DNA of 64,000 nucleotides from NCBI RefSeq assembly GCF_025758695.1, contig NZ_JANJQP010000003.1:248001-312000 (forward strand), given 5' to 3'. This DNA is from Oenococcus kitaharae. GTDB taxonomy: Bacteria > Bacillota > Bacilli > Lactobacillales > Lactobacillaceae. Below the pieces are notes generated by a model. It searched no databases. It had not been told where the DNA came from and saw only the letters and a program-made list of their open reading frames with translations. Position numbers and translations under genes: made by a program. This document shows, one piece after another, positions 8,317-16,242 of this stretch. Each line of letters starts with the position of its first letter. Position 1 is the stretch's first letter.

Positions 8317-9681
8317 TCAGTTTGCTTCTGTTTGACTAACCGCGGCTCTTTGCCCTTTGTCAAAAAGCAGATAAAGGCAAGTACCAACAACAGCACCGAC
8401 CAGGGCCGGCAGCAGCCATCCTAATCCTAGAGACGCAAGTGGCACGGATTGATGGTAAGCCGCAACTAGATCAGATAAGACTGGCAATTTTCCGGTTGGC
8501 AGGTTGGCAGCACTATCCAGCAGCGCAGCGGGCAAAGTCATAAATACAACTGATCGGTAGACATACTTGGACCGTTTGAAAAATTTTGCGCATAGAGACA
8601 AGCCGATTAAAACCAATGCCAAGGGATACATGAGCATCAGTACTGGGATTGCCCAGGCTACGATATTTGTCAGGCCTGCATTGGCAGTGACAAAAGACCC
8701 AACCGTTGTGATTTTCAGCCAGGTTGCATAACTCAATTTTGGAAAAGTCCGGTGCATATCTTGAGCAAATGAGGCACACAAGCCCATCGCGGTTGTAAAA
8801 ACGGCTAAAGTGACCAAAACACCTGTGAAGACAATGCCGACATTACCCAAAAAGTGCTGAACAATTTGCGCAAAGGCTGTTCCACCATTTGCTGCGACCT
8901 TGAACAGGCCTAGACTGCTGGTGCCGAGAAAAACCAGCCCTGCGTAAAGAACTGCTTCGGCTAAAATACTGAAGAATCCAGATTTGGCCAGCATCTTGGG
9001 TACTTGTTCTTTTTGATAACCCAGTCCTTGTACGGCGTAAACCACTGTGACCGCAAAGGCTAAGAGGGCCAAACCGTCCATTGTGTTGTAGCCATCAAGA
9101 AAGCCTTGGAAAAAGGGATTGCCGCTATAGCTCGGCTGAACTGCCTGATGCAGACTGCCCATCGGTAGTACTAATGCTAATAGAAGGACGATGACTAATA
9201 GTGCCAAAAACAAAGGATTGAGGTATTTGCCGATCCATTTAACCAGATTCTTTTGTTTAATTGTCAAAAAGTAAGCCAAGCCAAAGAAGAGAGCTGAAAA
9301 TATCAGCATACCAAGACCTTGGAAATTCTTGGGCAGAAAGGGTGCTGCACCCATAGAAAAAGCTGTTGCTGCAGTTCTTGGCGTCCCGAAAAAAGGCCCG
9401 ATTGTTAGATGAAGCAAGACGAGAAAGACTGCTGCAAACCAAGGTGCGACAGGTTTTGCAACGTCGTATACACCTTTACTATTGGTCACGCTGACGGCCA
9501 GCATAGCCAAAAAAGGCACGAGTGTGCCTGTGATTAAAAAACCAAGAGTCGCCGTGACCCAATTGCCGCCAGCATTCTGACCCAGTTGAACTGGGAAAAT
9601 CAGATTGCCGGCCCCGAAAAACATTCCGAAAATCAAAGACGCCAGCAAAACTGTATTACGTCTTTTTTCTTTTTTTGTCAT
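8317..9681 (-). CDS. brnQ: Branched-chain amino acid carrier (LIVCS family, BrnQ)
   Basis: BrnQ imports leucine, isoleucine and valine by Na+ or H+ symport across the cytoplasmic membrane. The 454-residue protein has about 12 membrane helices. It begins with the family's characteristic GMFFGAGNLIFPVQLGQNAG stretch (residues 19-38) and contains a DGYNTMDGLALLAF segment. AAAGGAGA stands 10 nt before the ATG. Between its promoter and start lies a 200-nt leader with a translated peptide full of Val/Ile/Leu codons and a terminator hairpin, so expression is probably attenuated when branched-chain aminoacyl-tRNAs are plentiful. The product assignment is firm. Confidence 0.95.
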   Translation of the reverse strand: MTKKEKRRNTVLLASLIFGMFFGAGNLIFPVQLGQNAGGNWVTATLGFLITGTLVPFLAMLAVSVTNSKGVYDVAKPVAPWFAAVFLVLLHLTIGPFFGTPRTAATAFSMGAAPFLPKNFQGLGMLIFSALFFGLAYFLTIKQKNLVKWIGKYLNPLFLALLVIVLLLALVLPMGSLHQAVQPSYSGNPFFQGFLDGYNTMDGLALLAFAVTVVYAVQGLGYQKEQVPKMLAKSGFFSILAEAVLYAGLVFLGTSSLGLFKVAANGGTAFAQIVQHFLGNVGIVFTGVLVTLAVFTTAMGLCASFAQDMHRTFPKLSYATWLKITTVGSFVTANAGLTNIVAWAIPVLMLMYPLALVLIGLSLCAKFFKRSKYVYRSVVFMTLPAALLDSAANLPTGKLPVLSDLVAAYHQSVPLASLGLGWLLPALVGAVVGTCLYLLFDKGQRAAVSQTEAN

Positions 9682-9710
9682 AATTCATTTTCTCCTTTGT
9701 TACCATAAAA

Positions 9711-9744
9711 AAATCGGTCAACTGTTTTTGCAGTTGACCGATTT
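9711..9744 (-). terminator. Attenuator terminator in front of brnQ
   Basis: A 14-bp perfect stem (9711-9724 with 9731-9744) and 6-nt loop are followed, reading leftward, by seven U residues. It lies just upstream of the brnQ ribosome-binding site, where a terminator makes sense only as a regulated one. Confidence 0.85.
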
Positions 9745-9763
9745 GAAAAATTTTCAATCTCTC

Positions 9764-9795
9764 AGCTGCTCGTCTTCGATAAATGACGAGCAGCT
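9764..9795 (-). promoter_or_regulatory. Leader hairpin 2 of the brnQ attenuator
   Basis: AGCTGCTCGTC and GACGAGCAGCT form an 11-bp perfect stem with a 10-nt loop, between the leader peptide stop and the terminator. Confidence 0.65.
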
Positions 9796-9805
9796 CAATA
9801 ACAGC

Positions 9806-9831
9806 TCATCATTATGACAAAATAATGATGA
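9806..9831 (-). promoter_or_regulatory. Leader hairpin 1, overlapping the Val/Ile codons of the leader peptide
   Basis: TCATCATTAT/ATAATGATGA form a 10-bp stem with a 6-nt loop. On the minus strand its first arm contains the last Val-Ile-Ile-Ile codons of the leader peptide. A ribosome stalled there would keep this hairpin open, as in classical amino-acid attenuators. Confidence 0.6.
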
Positions 9832-9871
9832 CGCTGATAATGACTTGTTTAGTTAAAAAAAGACTAGACAC
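9812..9871 (-). CDS. Leader peptide of the brnQ attenuator (19 aa, rich in Ile/Val/Leu)
   Basis: Reading leftward from GTG at 9869-9871 the peptide is MSSLFLTKQVIISVIIILS, followed by TAA. Ten of 19 residues are branched-chain, with eight of nine in the run VIISVIIIL. A strong Shine-Dalgarno sequence (GAGGGAG, 9880-9886) ends 8 nt before the GTG. The start is about 27 nt after the predicted transcription start. Its stop codon lies within hairpin 1. This is what a transcription-attenuation leader for a branched-chain amino-acid gene should look like: scarcity of charged tRNA-Ile/Val/Leu stalls the ribosome and changes downstream folding. Translation has not been shown. Confidence 0.8.
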   Translation of the reverse strand: MSSLFLTKQVIISVIIILS

Positions 9872-9904
9872 TGGAAATTCTCCCTCTAAATATTGGTTAC
9901 ATGA

Positions 9905-9933
9905 ATTAAAACAATTAATGTAATGATTGTCAA
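9905..9933 (-). promoter_or_regulatory. brnQ leader promoter
   Basis: A consensus -35 TTGACA (9928-9933), a 17-bp spacer and -10 TTTAAT (9905-9910) read leftward. Transcription would start near 9898. Confidence 0.8.
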
Positions 9934-9956
9934 GTGATATTTTGCACTTAGAGATA

Positions 9957-9980
9957 AAAAAATAACCGATTAAAATCGGC
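9957..9980 (-). terminator. Terminator of tRNA-Leu
   Basis: Reading leftward, CCGAT/ATCGG with a short loop is followed by a T-rich run. It separates tRNA-Leu from the brnQ promoter. Confidence 0.65.
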
Positions 9981-10035
9981 TATCGCAAATTTGCTTATAA
10001 AACACTTAGTAACGCCTCTAAATCGACGTTTTTTA

Positions 10036-10117
10036 TGCGGATGACAGGAATCGAACCTGCACGAGTTGCCTCACAGGAACCTAAATCCTGCGCGTCTGCC
10101 AGTTCCGCCACATCCGC
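10036..10117 (-). tRNA. tRNA-Leu, anticodon UAG
   Basis: An 82-nt cloverleaf with a long variable arm reads on the minus strand. The acceptor GCGGATG/CATCCGC is followed by discriminator A. The anticodon stem CAGGA/TCCTG encloses loop TTTAGGT, giving anticodon UAG (reads CUN leucine codons). CCA is not encoded. Confidence 0.95.
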
Positions 10118-10159
10118 AGAACTTGTATATTTTAGCATGTTGTCCCAACTGATAGCAAT

Positions 10160-10184
10160 AAAAAACACCGACGCTGGTCGGTGT
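10160..10184 (-). terminator. Leftward terminator with no recognised gene upstream
   Basis: ACACCGAC/GTCGGTGT form an 8-bp stem with a GCTG loop, followed leftward by about six U residues. On the plus strand no T-run follows. Whatever it terminates would start between here and rpmB. Confidence 0.7.
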
Positions 10185-10234
10185 AAGGGATTTTTATAAA
10201 GAGAGTTTTATAATTTTGGAAGGGATAGTTATTT

Positions 10235-10282
10235 ATGAAAATCGTTCCTCTGGGGCGTCCTTTGGAACAAGATCATTATTGA
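10235..10282 (+). other. Possible 15-codon ORF between tRNA-Leu and rpmB
   Basis: ATG at 10235 is preceded by GGAAGGGA at 10218-10225 (about 9 nt spacing). The ORF encodes MKIVPLGRPLEQDHY and a TGA. It could be a small protein, a leader peptide or a vestige. The same DNA can form a GTTCC/GGAAC hairpin and may be transcribed leftward into the terminator at 10160-10184. I do not recognise it. Confidence 0.25.
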
Positions 10283-10348
10283 AATCCAACATTAAAACAA
10301 TTTAAAAAACAAGTTAAACGAATATTAAAGCTTTTCAGGACTTAAGAT

Positions 10349-10377
10349 TTGCAATTCAGGCACAAATCATATAAAAT
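10349..10377 (+). promoter_or_regulatory. rpmB promoter
   Basis: -35 TTGCAA (10349-10354), 17-bp spacer and -10 TAAAAT (10372-10377). AAGGAGG follows in front of the rpmB ATG. Confidence 0.7.
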
Positions 10378-10404
10378 TTAAAAGTTACATGTAAGGAGGA
10401 CGCC

Positions 10405-10605
10405 ATGGCAAAAGATGCTATCACCGGCGCGCGGACTCGTTTTGGTAATCAGCGTTCGCACGCTTTGAATGCCAATCGCCGTTCGTGGAAGCCGAATTTG
10501 CAAAAAGTGACCGTTAAGATTAACGGCGACGCTCCCAAGACCGTTTATCTGACTGCTCGTACTTTGCGCGCAGGTTTGAAGAATGGTTCTATCGAACGCG
10601 TATAA
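10405..10605 (+). CDS. rpmB: 50S ribosomal protein L28
   Basis: L28 is a small basic protein of the large ribosomal subunit. The 66-residue product begins [20 protein letters not shown] and shows the family's [12 protein letters not shown] stretch, a [13 protein letters not shown] segment and a strongly basic composition. It lacks the zinc-binding cysteines of the C+ form, so it is the zinc-independent type. A strong ribosome-binding site (AAGGAGG) precedes the ATG. It has its own promoter and terminator, so it is monocistronic. It is followed by asp23-fakA, the usual yloU-yloV neighbour of rpmB in Firmicutes. Confidence 0.97.
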   Translation: MAKDAITGARTRFGNQRSHALNANRRSWKPNLQKVTVKINGDAPKTVYLTARTLRAGLKNGSIERV

Positions 10606-10610
10606 ATTGG

Positions 10611-10631
10611 GCCGCTGAAAGCGGTTTTTTT
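10611..10631 (+). terminator. Terminator of rpmB
   Basis: CCGC-TGAAA-GCGG hairpin followed by seven T residues. Confidence 0.85.
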
Positions 10632-10692
10632 ATATCTTAAAGCGAAAAGCCAAATTCGAAAAGACTGTTAAAATTTAATCAGAGGTAAAATC

Positions 10693-11043
10693 ATGAGCCT
10701 AAAGATGAAGACCAAGATTGGCCAAGTAAATATTGATGATGATGTTATTTCGACGATCGTCGGAACTGCTGCTTCTGAATCCTTTGGTGTGATTGGTATG
10801 GCATCAAAGTCTTTCAAAGATGGTGTGAATCAGGTTTTGCAGCGCCCTAATTATGGACGCGGTATTCTAGTATCCGAAGAGAAGGATCAGCTTACCATTG
10901 ATGTTCATATTGTTGTTGAATATGGTGCAAAGCTTTCCGAAGTTTCAAAAGCCGTTCAAAAGCAGGTTCGCTATGCTTTGGAGAAAAATCTGGGTGTTGT
11001 CATTAATCAAGTAAATGTCACTATCGAAGGCATCCGCGCCTAA
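10693..11043 (+). CDS. Asp23/Gls24 family protein (YloU type)
   Basis: Asp23-family proteins are abundant cytoplasmic or membrane-peripheral proteins linked to envelope and alkaline stress. This 116-residue member has the compact YloU form: an IDDDVISTIVGTAASESFGVIGM core near the N-terminus and an LTIDVHIVVEYG strand followed by the VQKQVRYALEKNLG helix. No membrane anchor is visible. It is 9 bp upstream of fakA, and YloU is almost always linked to this DAK2 kinase. An extended -10 (TGT-TAAAAT, 10666-10674) and GAGGT support the start. Confidence 0.9.
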   Translation: MSLKMKTKIGQVNIDDDVISTIVGTAASESFGVIGMASKSFKDGVNQVLQRPNYGRGILVSEEKDQLTIDVHIVVEYGAKLSEVSKAVQKQVRYALEKNLGVVINQVNVTIEGIRA

Positions 11044-11052
11044 GGAGATCAA

Positions 11053-12717
11053 ATGGAAATAATTACGAATGTTGAATTTGGTCGGATGATCAATGCTGCT
11101 GCCCAAATTTTGACGAAAAATGCGCAGCATATAAATAAATTGAATGTGTTTCCGGTGCCGGATGGCGACACAGGCACCAATATGAGTCTGACGATGCAAT
11201 CCGGAGCTCAATACGAGCGTGATTCTACGGAAACATCTGTCGCCGCTTTATCGGCTGCGATGTCAAAGGGGCTTTTGATGGGCGCGCGTGGCAATTCTGG
11301 TGTTATTTTGTCGCAAATCATGCGCGGTTTTACAAAATACATTGCTAACTTCGATACCTTGGATGCACAGCAGTTTGCTAATGCGTTGAAGGCTGGTACC
11401 GAAGCGGCCTATAAATCTGTCATGAAGCCGACCGAAGGCACGATTTTAACGGTTATTCGCGAGTCGGCAGCCGCAGCTGGGCAGACTGCAGCTAAATCCA
11501 ATGATTTGATTAAGGTCAGCAAGGCGACTTACGATGCTTCAAAAAAAGCATTGGCTAAGACACCTTCGTTGCTCCCTGTTCTAAAAGAGGTTGGTGTCGT
11601 TGATTCCGGCGGCCAAGGATTAGTCTTTGTTTTTCAATCTTGGTATGAGGTGCTTTCAGGCAAGACCACACAAGATGATTTGGATACGCCGCCAGATATG
11701 GCTCAGTTCGATGAAAAGAGCGATGAGTTTGACGCACAGGTTTCCTTGGATCCTAAAGATATTAAATATGGCTACTGCACGACAGTTCTTTTTGAGACTG
11801 GTAAGGGAACAACTTATGATCGTGACTGGAGTTACGATGATTTTTACAAAGATTTGAGTGAATTGGGTGATTCTTTGCTTGTTATCGCTGACGATGGTTT
11901 GGTCAAAACACATGTACATACAGAAAATCCTGGTGCTATTTTGACTGAGGCAACGCATTATGGTTCGATTCGTTGGGTCAAGATCGATAACATGCGCGAT
12001 CAGCAGCAGGCTGTGATCGATCGTGTTGCAAAAGAGCAGACTGAGAAAAAAAGAGAACCTGTTGAGACGGCTGTAATTACGGTTGCTTCTGGTCATGGTG
12101 TGGCTGAACTGTTCGAGTCAATGGGTGTGACTGATGTAATTACAGGCGGCCAGACCATGAATCCATCAACCAAGGATTTATTGAATGCAATCAAAGTTAG
12201 TGGTGCCAAAAAAGCGATTATTCTTCCTAACAACAGCAATATCTTTATGGCAGCCAGCCAGGCCGCTGAGATGGCAAAAGTACCTGTTGAGATCGTCAAA
12301 TCCAAGACCATTCAGCAAGGTTTGACAGCCATGCTGGGTTATAATCCGGAGCTTGATGTTAAAGAGAATGCCAAGGAAATGATTGATCAGCTGGATACGG
12401 TCAAATCAGCTGAAATTACAAAAGCTGTTCGCGATACTGTTTTAGATGGCAAAGATATCAAACGCGGTGAGTACATTGCGATTGTCGATGGCAAGATTCA
12501 GGCGAATGGTCGAAAGATTCGTGATGTGGCTGTTAATGCAGTCAAAACAATGCTTGATGAAGATTCTGAAATTGTCACAGTTATCTATGGCAGTGAATCT
12601 AATGAAAAAGAAGCTGACCAATTAGTAAAAGCAATTTCTAAGCTGAATAGTGATTTGGAAACTGAAGTTCATGAGGGTGATCAGCCTTTATATCCATTTT
12701 TGATTTCGGTTGAATAA
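11053..12717 (+). CDS. fakA: Fatty acid kinase catalytic subunit FakA (DAK2-domain, YloV)
   Basis: FakA phosphorylates FakB-bound exogenous fatty acids to acyl-phosphates. PlsX and PlsY then use these for phospholipid synthesis, so it works with the plsX gene just downstream. At 554 residues it has the full length. The N-terminal DAK2 ATP-binding domain shows NVFPVPDGDTGTNM (about 34-47) with metal-binding Asp residues, then ARGNSGVILSQ. The C-terminal half is the DegV-like EDD/Fak regulatory domain. It follows asp23 by 9 bp with AAGGAG as ribosome-binding site. A terminator follows. No fakB is in the window. Confidence 0.92.
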   Translation: MEIITNVEFGRMINAAAQILTKNAQHINKLNVFPVPDGDTGTNMSLTMQSGAQYERDSTETSVAALSAAMSKGLLMGARGNSGVILSQIMRGFTKYIANFDTLDAQQFANALKAGTEAAYKSVMKPTEGTILTVIRESAAAAGQTAAKSNDLIKVSKATYDASKKALAKTPSLLPVLKEVGVVDSGGQGLVFVFQSWYEVLSGKTTQDDLDTPPDMAQFDEKSDEFDAQVSLDPKDIKYGYCTTVLFETGKGTTYDRDWSYDDFYKDLSELGDSLLVIADDGLVKTHVHTENPGAILTEATHYGSIRWVKIDNMRDQQQAVIDRVAKEQTEKKREPVETAVITVASGHGVAELFESMGVTDVITGGQTMNPSTKDLLNAIKVSGAKKAIILPNNSNIFMAASQAAEMAKVPVEIVKSKTIQQGLTAMLGYNPELDVKENAKEMIDQLDTVKSAEITKAVRDTVLDGKDIKRGEYIAIVDGKIQANGRKIRDVAVNAVKTMLDEDSEIVTVIYGSESNEKEADQLVKAISKLNSDLETEVHEGDQPLYPFLISVE

Positions 12718-12739
12718 TTTTTTAGTTCATAACACAGCA

Positions 12740-12765
12740 TCAAAATCCGTCCTAGGCGGATTTTT
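12740..12765 (+). terminator. Terminator of asp23-fakA
   Basis: AATCCG/CGGATT stem with loop TCCTAGG and a T-run. Confidence 0.8.
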
Positions 12766-12815
12766 TGTTTGGCCCGCCACCAAGAGCTCTTGGCAAAATT
12801 GAACAGTGGAAGTAA

Positions 12816-12830
12816 TATAATCTTTCTGTG
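12816..12830 (+). promoter_or_regulatory. recG promoter -10 with apparent leaderless GTG start
   Basis: A perfect TATAAT at 12816-12821 is followed after 6 nt by the GTG start codon (12828). No ribosome-binding site is present at the usual distance. Confidence 0.6.
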
Positions 12831-14858
12831 AGTCTTTTTGATCCAATTACAAAACTTTCTGGTGTTGGCGATAAACGCGCTGAGGCTTTGAAGCAATTAG
12901 GAATTGAAAACATTGAGGATTTGCTGACTTATTATCCCTTTCGCTATGATGACTTTGAGACGCGTCTGCCCAGCCAAACGGATGATGGCCAAAAAGTTAC
13001 TTTTAAGGGTGTTGTCAGTTCACCCCCGGTTTTGACGCATTTTGGTTATCATAAATCCCGGCTCTCATTCCACTTGCTGATTGCCCATGATAATATTTCT
13101 GTTTCTTTTTTTAATCAGCCATGGTTGGAAGAACGTGTTGAAGTAGAGCAGGAAATCGCTGTTTTTGGGACCTATGATGCGATTCACGCATCGTTAGCCG
13201 GCCAAAAGATTATCAATTTGGCTGAGAATTCGTTGGCAGCTGTTTATCCTTCCAGCCAAGCGATTCATGCAAAAACAATTCAGCAGCTGATTCAAAAAGC
13301 TTACAGTCTCTATGCCGACCAAATTGAAGATCTGATACCAGCTGATTTACGTCAGCTATATCGTTTGCAGCCTCGGAAAAAACAGATTCACGATATGCAT
13401 TTTCCAAATGATGCCGAGGAGGCTCGTCTGGCACGCCGTTCTGCCGCTTTTGAGGAGTTCTTTATTTTTCAAATGCGTCTGCAGCTTTTGAAGTTATCTG
13501 CTCAGGAACACCAAGGGCGAGCAGTCAATTATGATAACCAAGTCCTACAGGATTTTGTTGAGCGGCTGCCATATCGCCTGACTGATGCTCAACAGAAAGT
13601 GCTGGACGAAATTCTTCAGGATTTAAGCGCACCGATCCACATGAATCGCCTGCTGCAGGGGGATGTTGGGTCTGGTAAAACGATCGTGGCTGCTGTCGCG
13701 ATGCTTGCCGCCTATAGTGCTGGTTTTCAGGCTGCGATTATGGTGCCGACCGAAATTTTGGCTCAGCAGCATGCCATTAATTTGAGCAATTTATATGAGT
13801 CCTGCGGCCTGCATTTGCGTGTTGAGCTACTCACATCCGGCCTAAAAGCAGCTGCCCGCCGACAGATCCTGCAGGACTTGCAATCGGGCGAGATTGATAT
13901 TATTGTGGGTACTCACGCTCTGATTCAGCCAGACGTGCATTTTCATAACTTGGCTTTAGCTGTTGTTGATGAGCAGCACCGATTCGGTGTCAAGCAGCGT
14001 GCAGCTTTACGGGAACAGGGACAGAATCCGGATATTCTAGCCATGACAGCCACCCCCATCCCACGGACTTTAGCCATTACCGCTTACGGCGAGATGGATG
14101 TTTCCACGATTGACCAATTGCCCAGCGGCCGGAAGCGTATTGTCACACGATGGGTTAAATCTAATCAGACTGACAATGTTTTCCAATGGGTAAAAAAGCA
14201 AATTGTTGCTGGTGCGCAAGTCTATGTGGTGACACCTTTAATTGAGGAATCGGAGACACTGGACGTACAAAATGCTTTATTGGTTTATGATCAGCTGCAG
14301 ACAGAAATGGCACCTTATCATGTGGCTTTATTGCACGGCCGTATGTCAAATGAGGATAAACAGCAAGTGATTTCAGATTTTGCTGCTAATAAGACACAAT
14401 TACTGGTTACAACAACGGTCATTGAAGTGGGTGTAGACATTAAAAACGCGACCGTTATGATTATCTTGGATGCGGATCGTTTCGGCCTGGCGCAGCTGCA
14501 CCAATTACGCGGCCGAGTCGGACGAGGTGATAAACAGTCCTATGCGATTTTGATTTCCGATCCCAAGACGCAGTATGGGATTGATCGGATGACAGCCATC
14601 GAGTCCACGACAGATGGTTTTCAATTAGCTGAAAAAGATTTACAATTACGCGGTCCCGGCGATATGATCGGTGTCAAACAAGCTGGTCTGCCGGAATTCA
14701 ATGTAGGCGATCCAGTGCATGATTTAAAAATGATGGAGATCGCTCAGCAAGCCGCAATCGAGATTACGAGGCAGCCGCACTGGGATTCTGACAAAGACCA
14801 TGCCGGACTGGTAAAATATTTGTCGTTGACTATGTATCGATATAAGGACTTTGACTAA
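12828..14858 (+). CDS. recG: ATP-dependent DNA helicase RecG
   Basis: RecG remodels stalled forks and branches Holliday junctions. The 676-residue protein has an N-terminal wedge/OB domain (FKGVVSSPPVLT, FGTYDAI) and SF2 helicase motifs: GDVGSGKT (Walker A), VVDEQHRFGVKQR (the DEQH box typical of RecG), MTATPIPRT, and the motif VI region HQLRGRVGRG. It ends with the RecG TRG-type segment LQLRGPGDMIG. The frame opens at GTG, directly behind a TATAAT box. The plsX ATG follows its stop by 1 nt, so recG and plsX share a message. Confidence 0.96.
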   Translation: MSLFDPITKLSGVGDKRAEALKQLGIENIEDLLTYYPFRYDDFETRLPSQTDDGQKVTFKGVVSSPPVLTHFGYHKSRLSFHLLIAHDNISVSFFNQPWLEERVEVEQEIAVFGTYDAIHASLAGQKIINLAENSLAAVYPSSQAIHAKTIQQLIQKAYSLYADQIEDLIPADLRQLYRLQPRKKQIHDMHFPNDAEEARLARRSAAFEEFFIFQMRLQLLKLSAQEHQGRAVNYDNQVLQDFVERLPYRLTDAQQKVLDEILQDLSAPIHMNRLLQGDVGSGKTIVAAVAMLAAYSAGFQAAIMVPTEILAQQHAINLSNLYESCGLHLRVELLTSGLKAAARRQILQDLQSGEIDIIVGTHALIQPDVHFHNLALAVVDEQHRFGVKQRAALREQGQNPDILAMTATPIPRTLAITAYGEMDVSTIDQLPSGRKRIVTRWVKSNQTDNVFQWVKKQIVAGAQVYVVTPLIEESETLDVQNALLVYDQLQTEMAPYHVALLHGRMSNEDKQQVISDFAANKTQLLVTTTVIEVGVDIKNATVMIILDADRFGLAQLHQLRGRVGRGDKQSYAILISDPKTQYGIDRMTAIESTTDGFQLAEKDLQLRGPGDMIGVKQAGLPEFNVGDPVHDLKMMEIAQQAAIEITRQPHWDSDKDHAGLVKYLSLTMYRYKDFD

Positions 14859-14859
14859 G

Positions 14860-15906
14860 ATGAGTAAATTATATACAATTGCGATCGACGCAATGGGGGG
14901 CGACAACGCTCCTGAAGAAATTGTGAAGGGCGCTTTAATCGCTAGAGACCGGTATGATAATCTGCAATTGGATTTATATGGGGATAAAGGCCGGATTCTA
15001 GAGATTATTGGCGATAGTGATCAAAACAGGCTGACAATCATTAATACCACTGAGAGCATTGAAATGGGCGAAGAGCCGGTTAAGGCAGTCCGCCGGAAGA
15101 AAGATTCTTCGATGGTCGTGGCTGCTAATGCAGTTAAAGACGGCAAAGCGGATGCACTGTTTTCAGCTGGTAATACCGGTGCCTTGCTTGCGAGCGGCAT
15201 CTTTATCGTGGGCCGGATTGATGGCATTCAACGACCTGGTTTATTGACTGTGATGCCTTCTGTAGACGACCCGCAGCGTTCGTGGGTGTTTATGGATGTT
15301 GGTGCTAACGCTGAAGTAAAAGCACCGTATTTGGTACAGTTTGCCGTTTTGGGTGATTTCTATGCCACACATGTCTTAAAACGCCCGAACCCTGAGGTCA
15401 GACTTTTGAATAATGGCGCTGAAGAAGATAAGGGCGATAAGATTCATATCGAAGCACATCAGCTATTAAAGCATGTCAAAGAATTGAATTTTACCGGCAA
15501 TATTGAAAGCCGTGAATTATTAAACGGTCACGCTGATGTTGTTGTGGCTGACGGTTTTTCTGGCAATGCAGCACTTAAAGCGATTGAAGGGACGGCTTTA
15601 ACGATGTTTGCTGGGCTGAAAAATGTCTTGGTTAACAGCGGTTTAAAGACTAAAATCGGGGCCGCACTGGTCAAGCCGGCACTGAAAAAATTCGCTTCTG
15701 TTCTGGATTATAATAATGCTGGGGGTGCGGTTATTGCTGGTTTAAAAGCACCAGTGGTTAAAACGCACGGTTCAGCCAAAGCAAAGGCTGTCGCAAATAC
15801 GATTGGTCAAATTAAAACGATTCTTGAGGTTAATTTGGTGGCGGATATCACGAAATATGTTCAGGAAAATAAAGACCAGTTCGAAGTTCATGTGGAGGAA
15901 AAATGA
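14860..15906 (+). CDS. plsX: Phosphate acyltransferase PlsX
   Basis: PlsX interconverts acyl-ACP and acyl-phosphate, feeding PlsY in phosphatidic acid synthesis at the membrane. The 348-residue protein opens IAIDAMGGDNAPEE, the diagnostic N-terminus, and shows FSAGNTGALLASG and VVADGFSGNAALK further on. A TTG nine bases upstream is also in frame, but ATG at 14860, 1 nt after the recG stop, is the better start. acpP overlaps its stop (ATGA), coupling the enzyme with its carrier protein. fakA upstream supplies acyl-phosphate to the same pathway. Confidence 0.96.
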   Translation: MSKLYTIAIDAMGGDNAPEEIVKGALIARDRYDNLQLDLYGDKGRILEIIGDSDQNRLTIINTTESIEMGEEPVKAVRRKKDSSMVVAANAVKDGKADALFSAGNTGALLASGIFIVGRIDGIQRPGLLTVMPSVDDPQRSWVFMDVGANAEVKAPYLVQFAVLGDFYATHVLKRPNPEVRLLNNGAEEDKGDKIHIEAHQLLKHVKELNFTGNIESRELLNGHADVVVADGFSGNAALKAIEGTALTMFAGLKNVLVNSGLKTKIGAALVKPALKKFASVLDYNNAGGAVIAGLKAPVVKTHGSAKAKAVANTIGQIKTILEVNLVADITKYVQENKDQFEVHVEEK

Positions 15907-16154
15907 CAAAAGAAGAAATTGCTGCTCAGTTAACAAAAGAAGTATCAGCACGTTTTAATTTACCGGAATCCAAAATCACACCAGATTTGGATTTTACAAA
16001 AGATGTCGATGCCGATTCGATTGATTTTGTCGAATTAGTCATGGAATTAGAAGACAAGTACGATATCGAGATTTCTGACGATGATGCAACCAAATTGATT
16101 ACCTTTCAGTCAACAGTTGATTATTTGTACGATCACGTGAGTAAAAGATCATAA
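15903..16154 (+). CDS. acpP: Acyl carrier protein
   Basis: ACP carries growing acyl chains on a phosphopantetheine arm. The 83-residue acidic helical protein has the DADSIDFVELVMELEDKYDI motif, whose Ser (in DSID) is the attachment site. It overlaps plsX by ATGA and ends in a terminator before rnc. It may be the phospholipid-linked ACP paralogue, since lactobacilli often have a second ACP in the fab cluster. The family assignment is certain; which pool it serves is inference. Confidence 0.94.
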   Translation: MTKEEIAAQLTKEVSARFNLPESKITPDLDFTKDVDADSIDFVELVMELEDKYDIEISDDDATKLITFQSTVDYLYDHVSKRS

Positions 16155-16197
16155 AAGAGTTAGTTTGTTGCAATTAATCAGACGTTAAAACTTTCAT

Positions 16198-16221
16198 GCC
16201 TCCTTGTCTGGGGGGCTTTTT
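16198..16221 (+). terminator. Terminator of recG-plsX-acpP
   Basis: GCCTCC/GGGGGC stem with loop TTGTCT and five T residues. The last T residues run into the extended -10 of the rnc promoter. Confidence 0.7.
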
Positions 16222-16242
16222 GATATAATTAACAAGTTAATG
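16221..16242 (+). promoter_or_regulatory. rnc extended -10 promoter with very short leader
   Basis: TGA-TATAAT (16221-16229) is an extended -10 that abuts the preceding terminator. The rnc ATG at 16240 begins 10 nt after it, so the 5' leader would be about 3-5 nt and has no ribosome-binding site. Confidence 0.55.
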
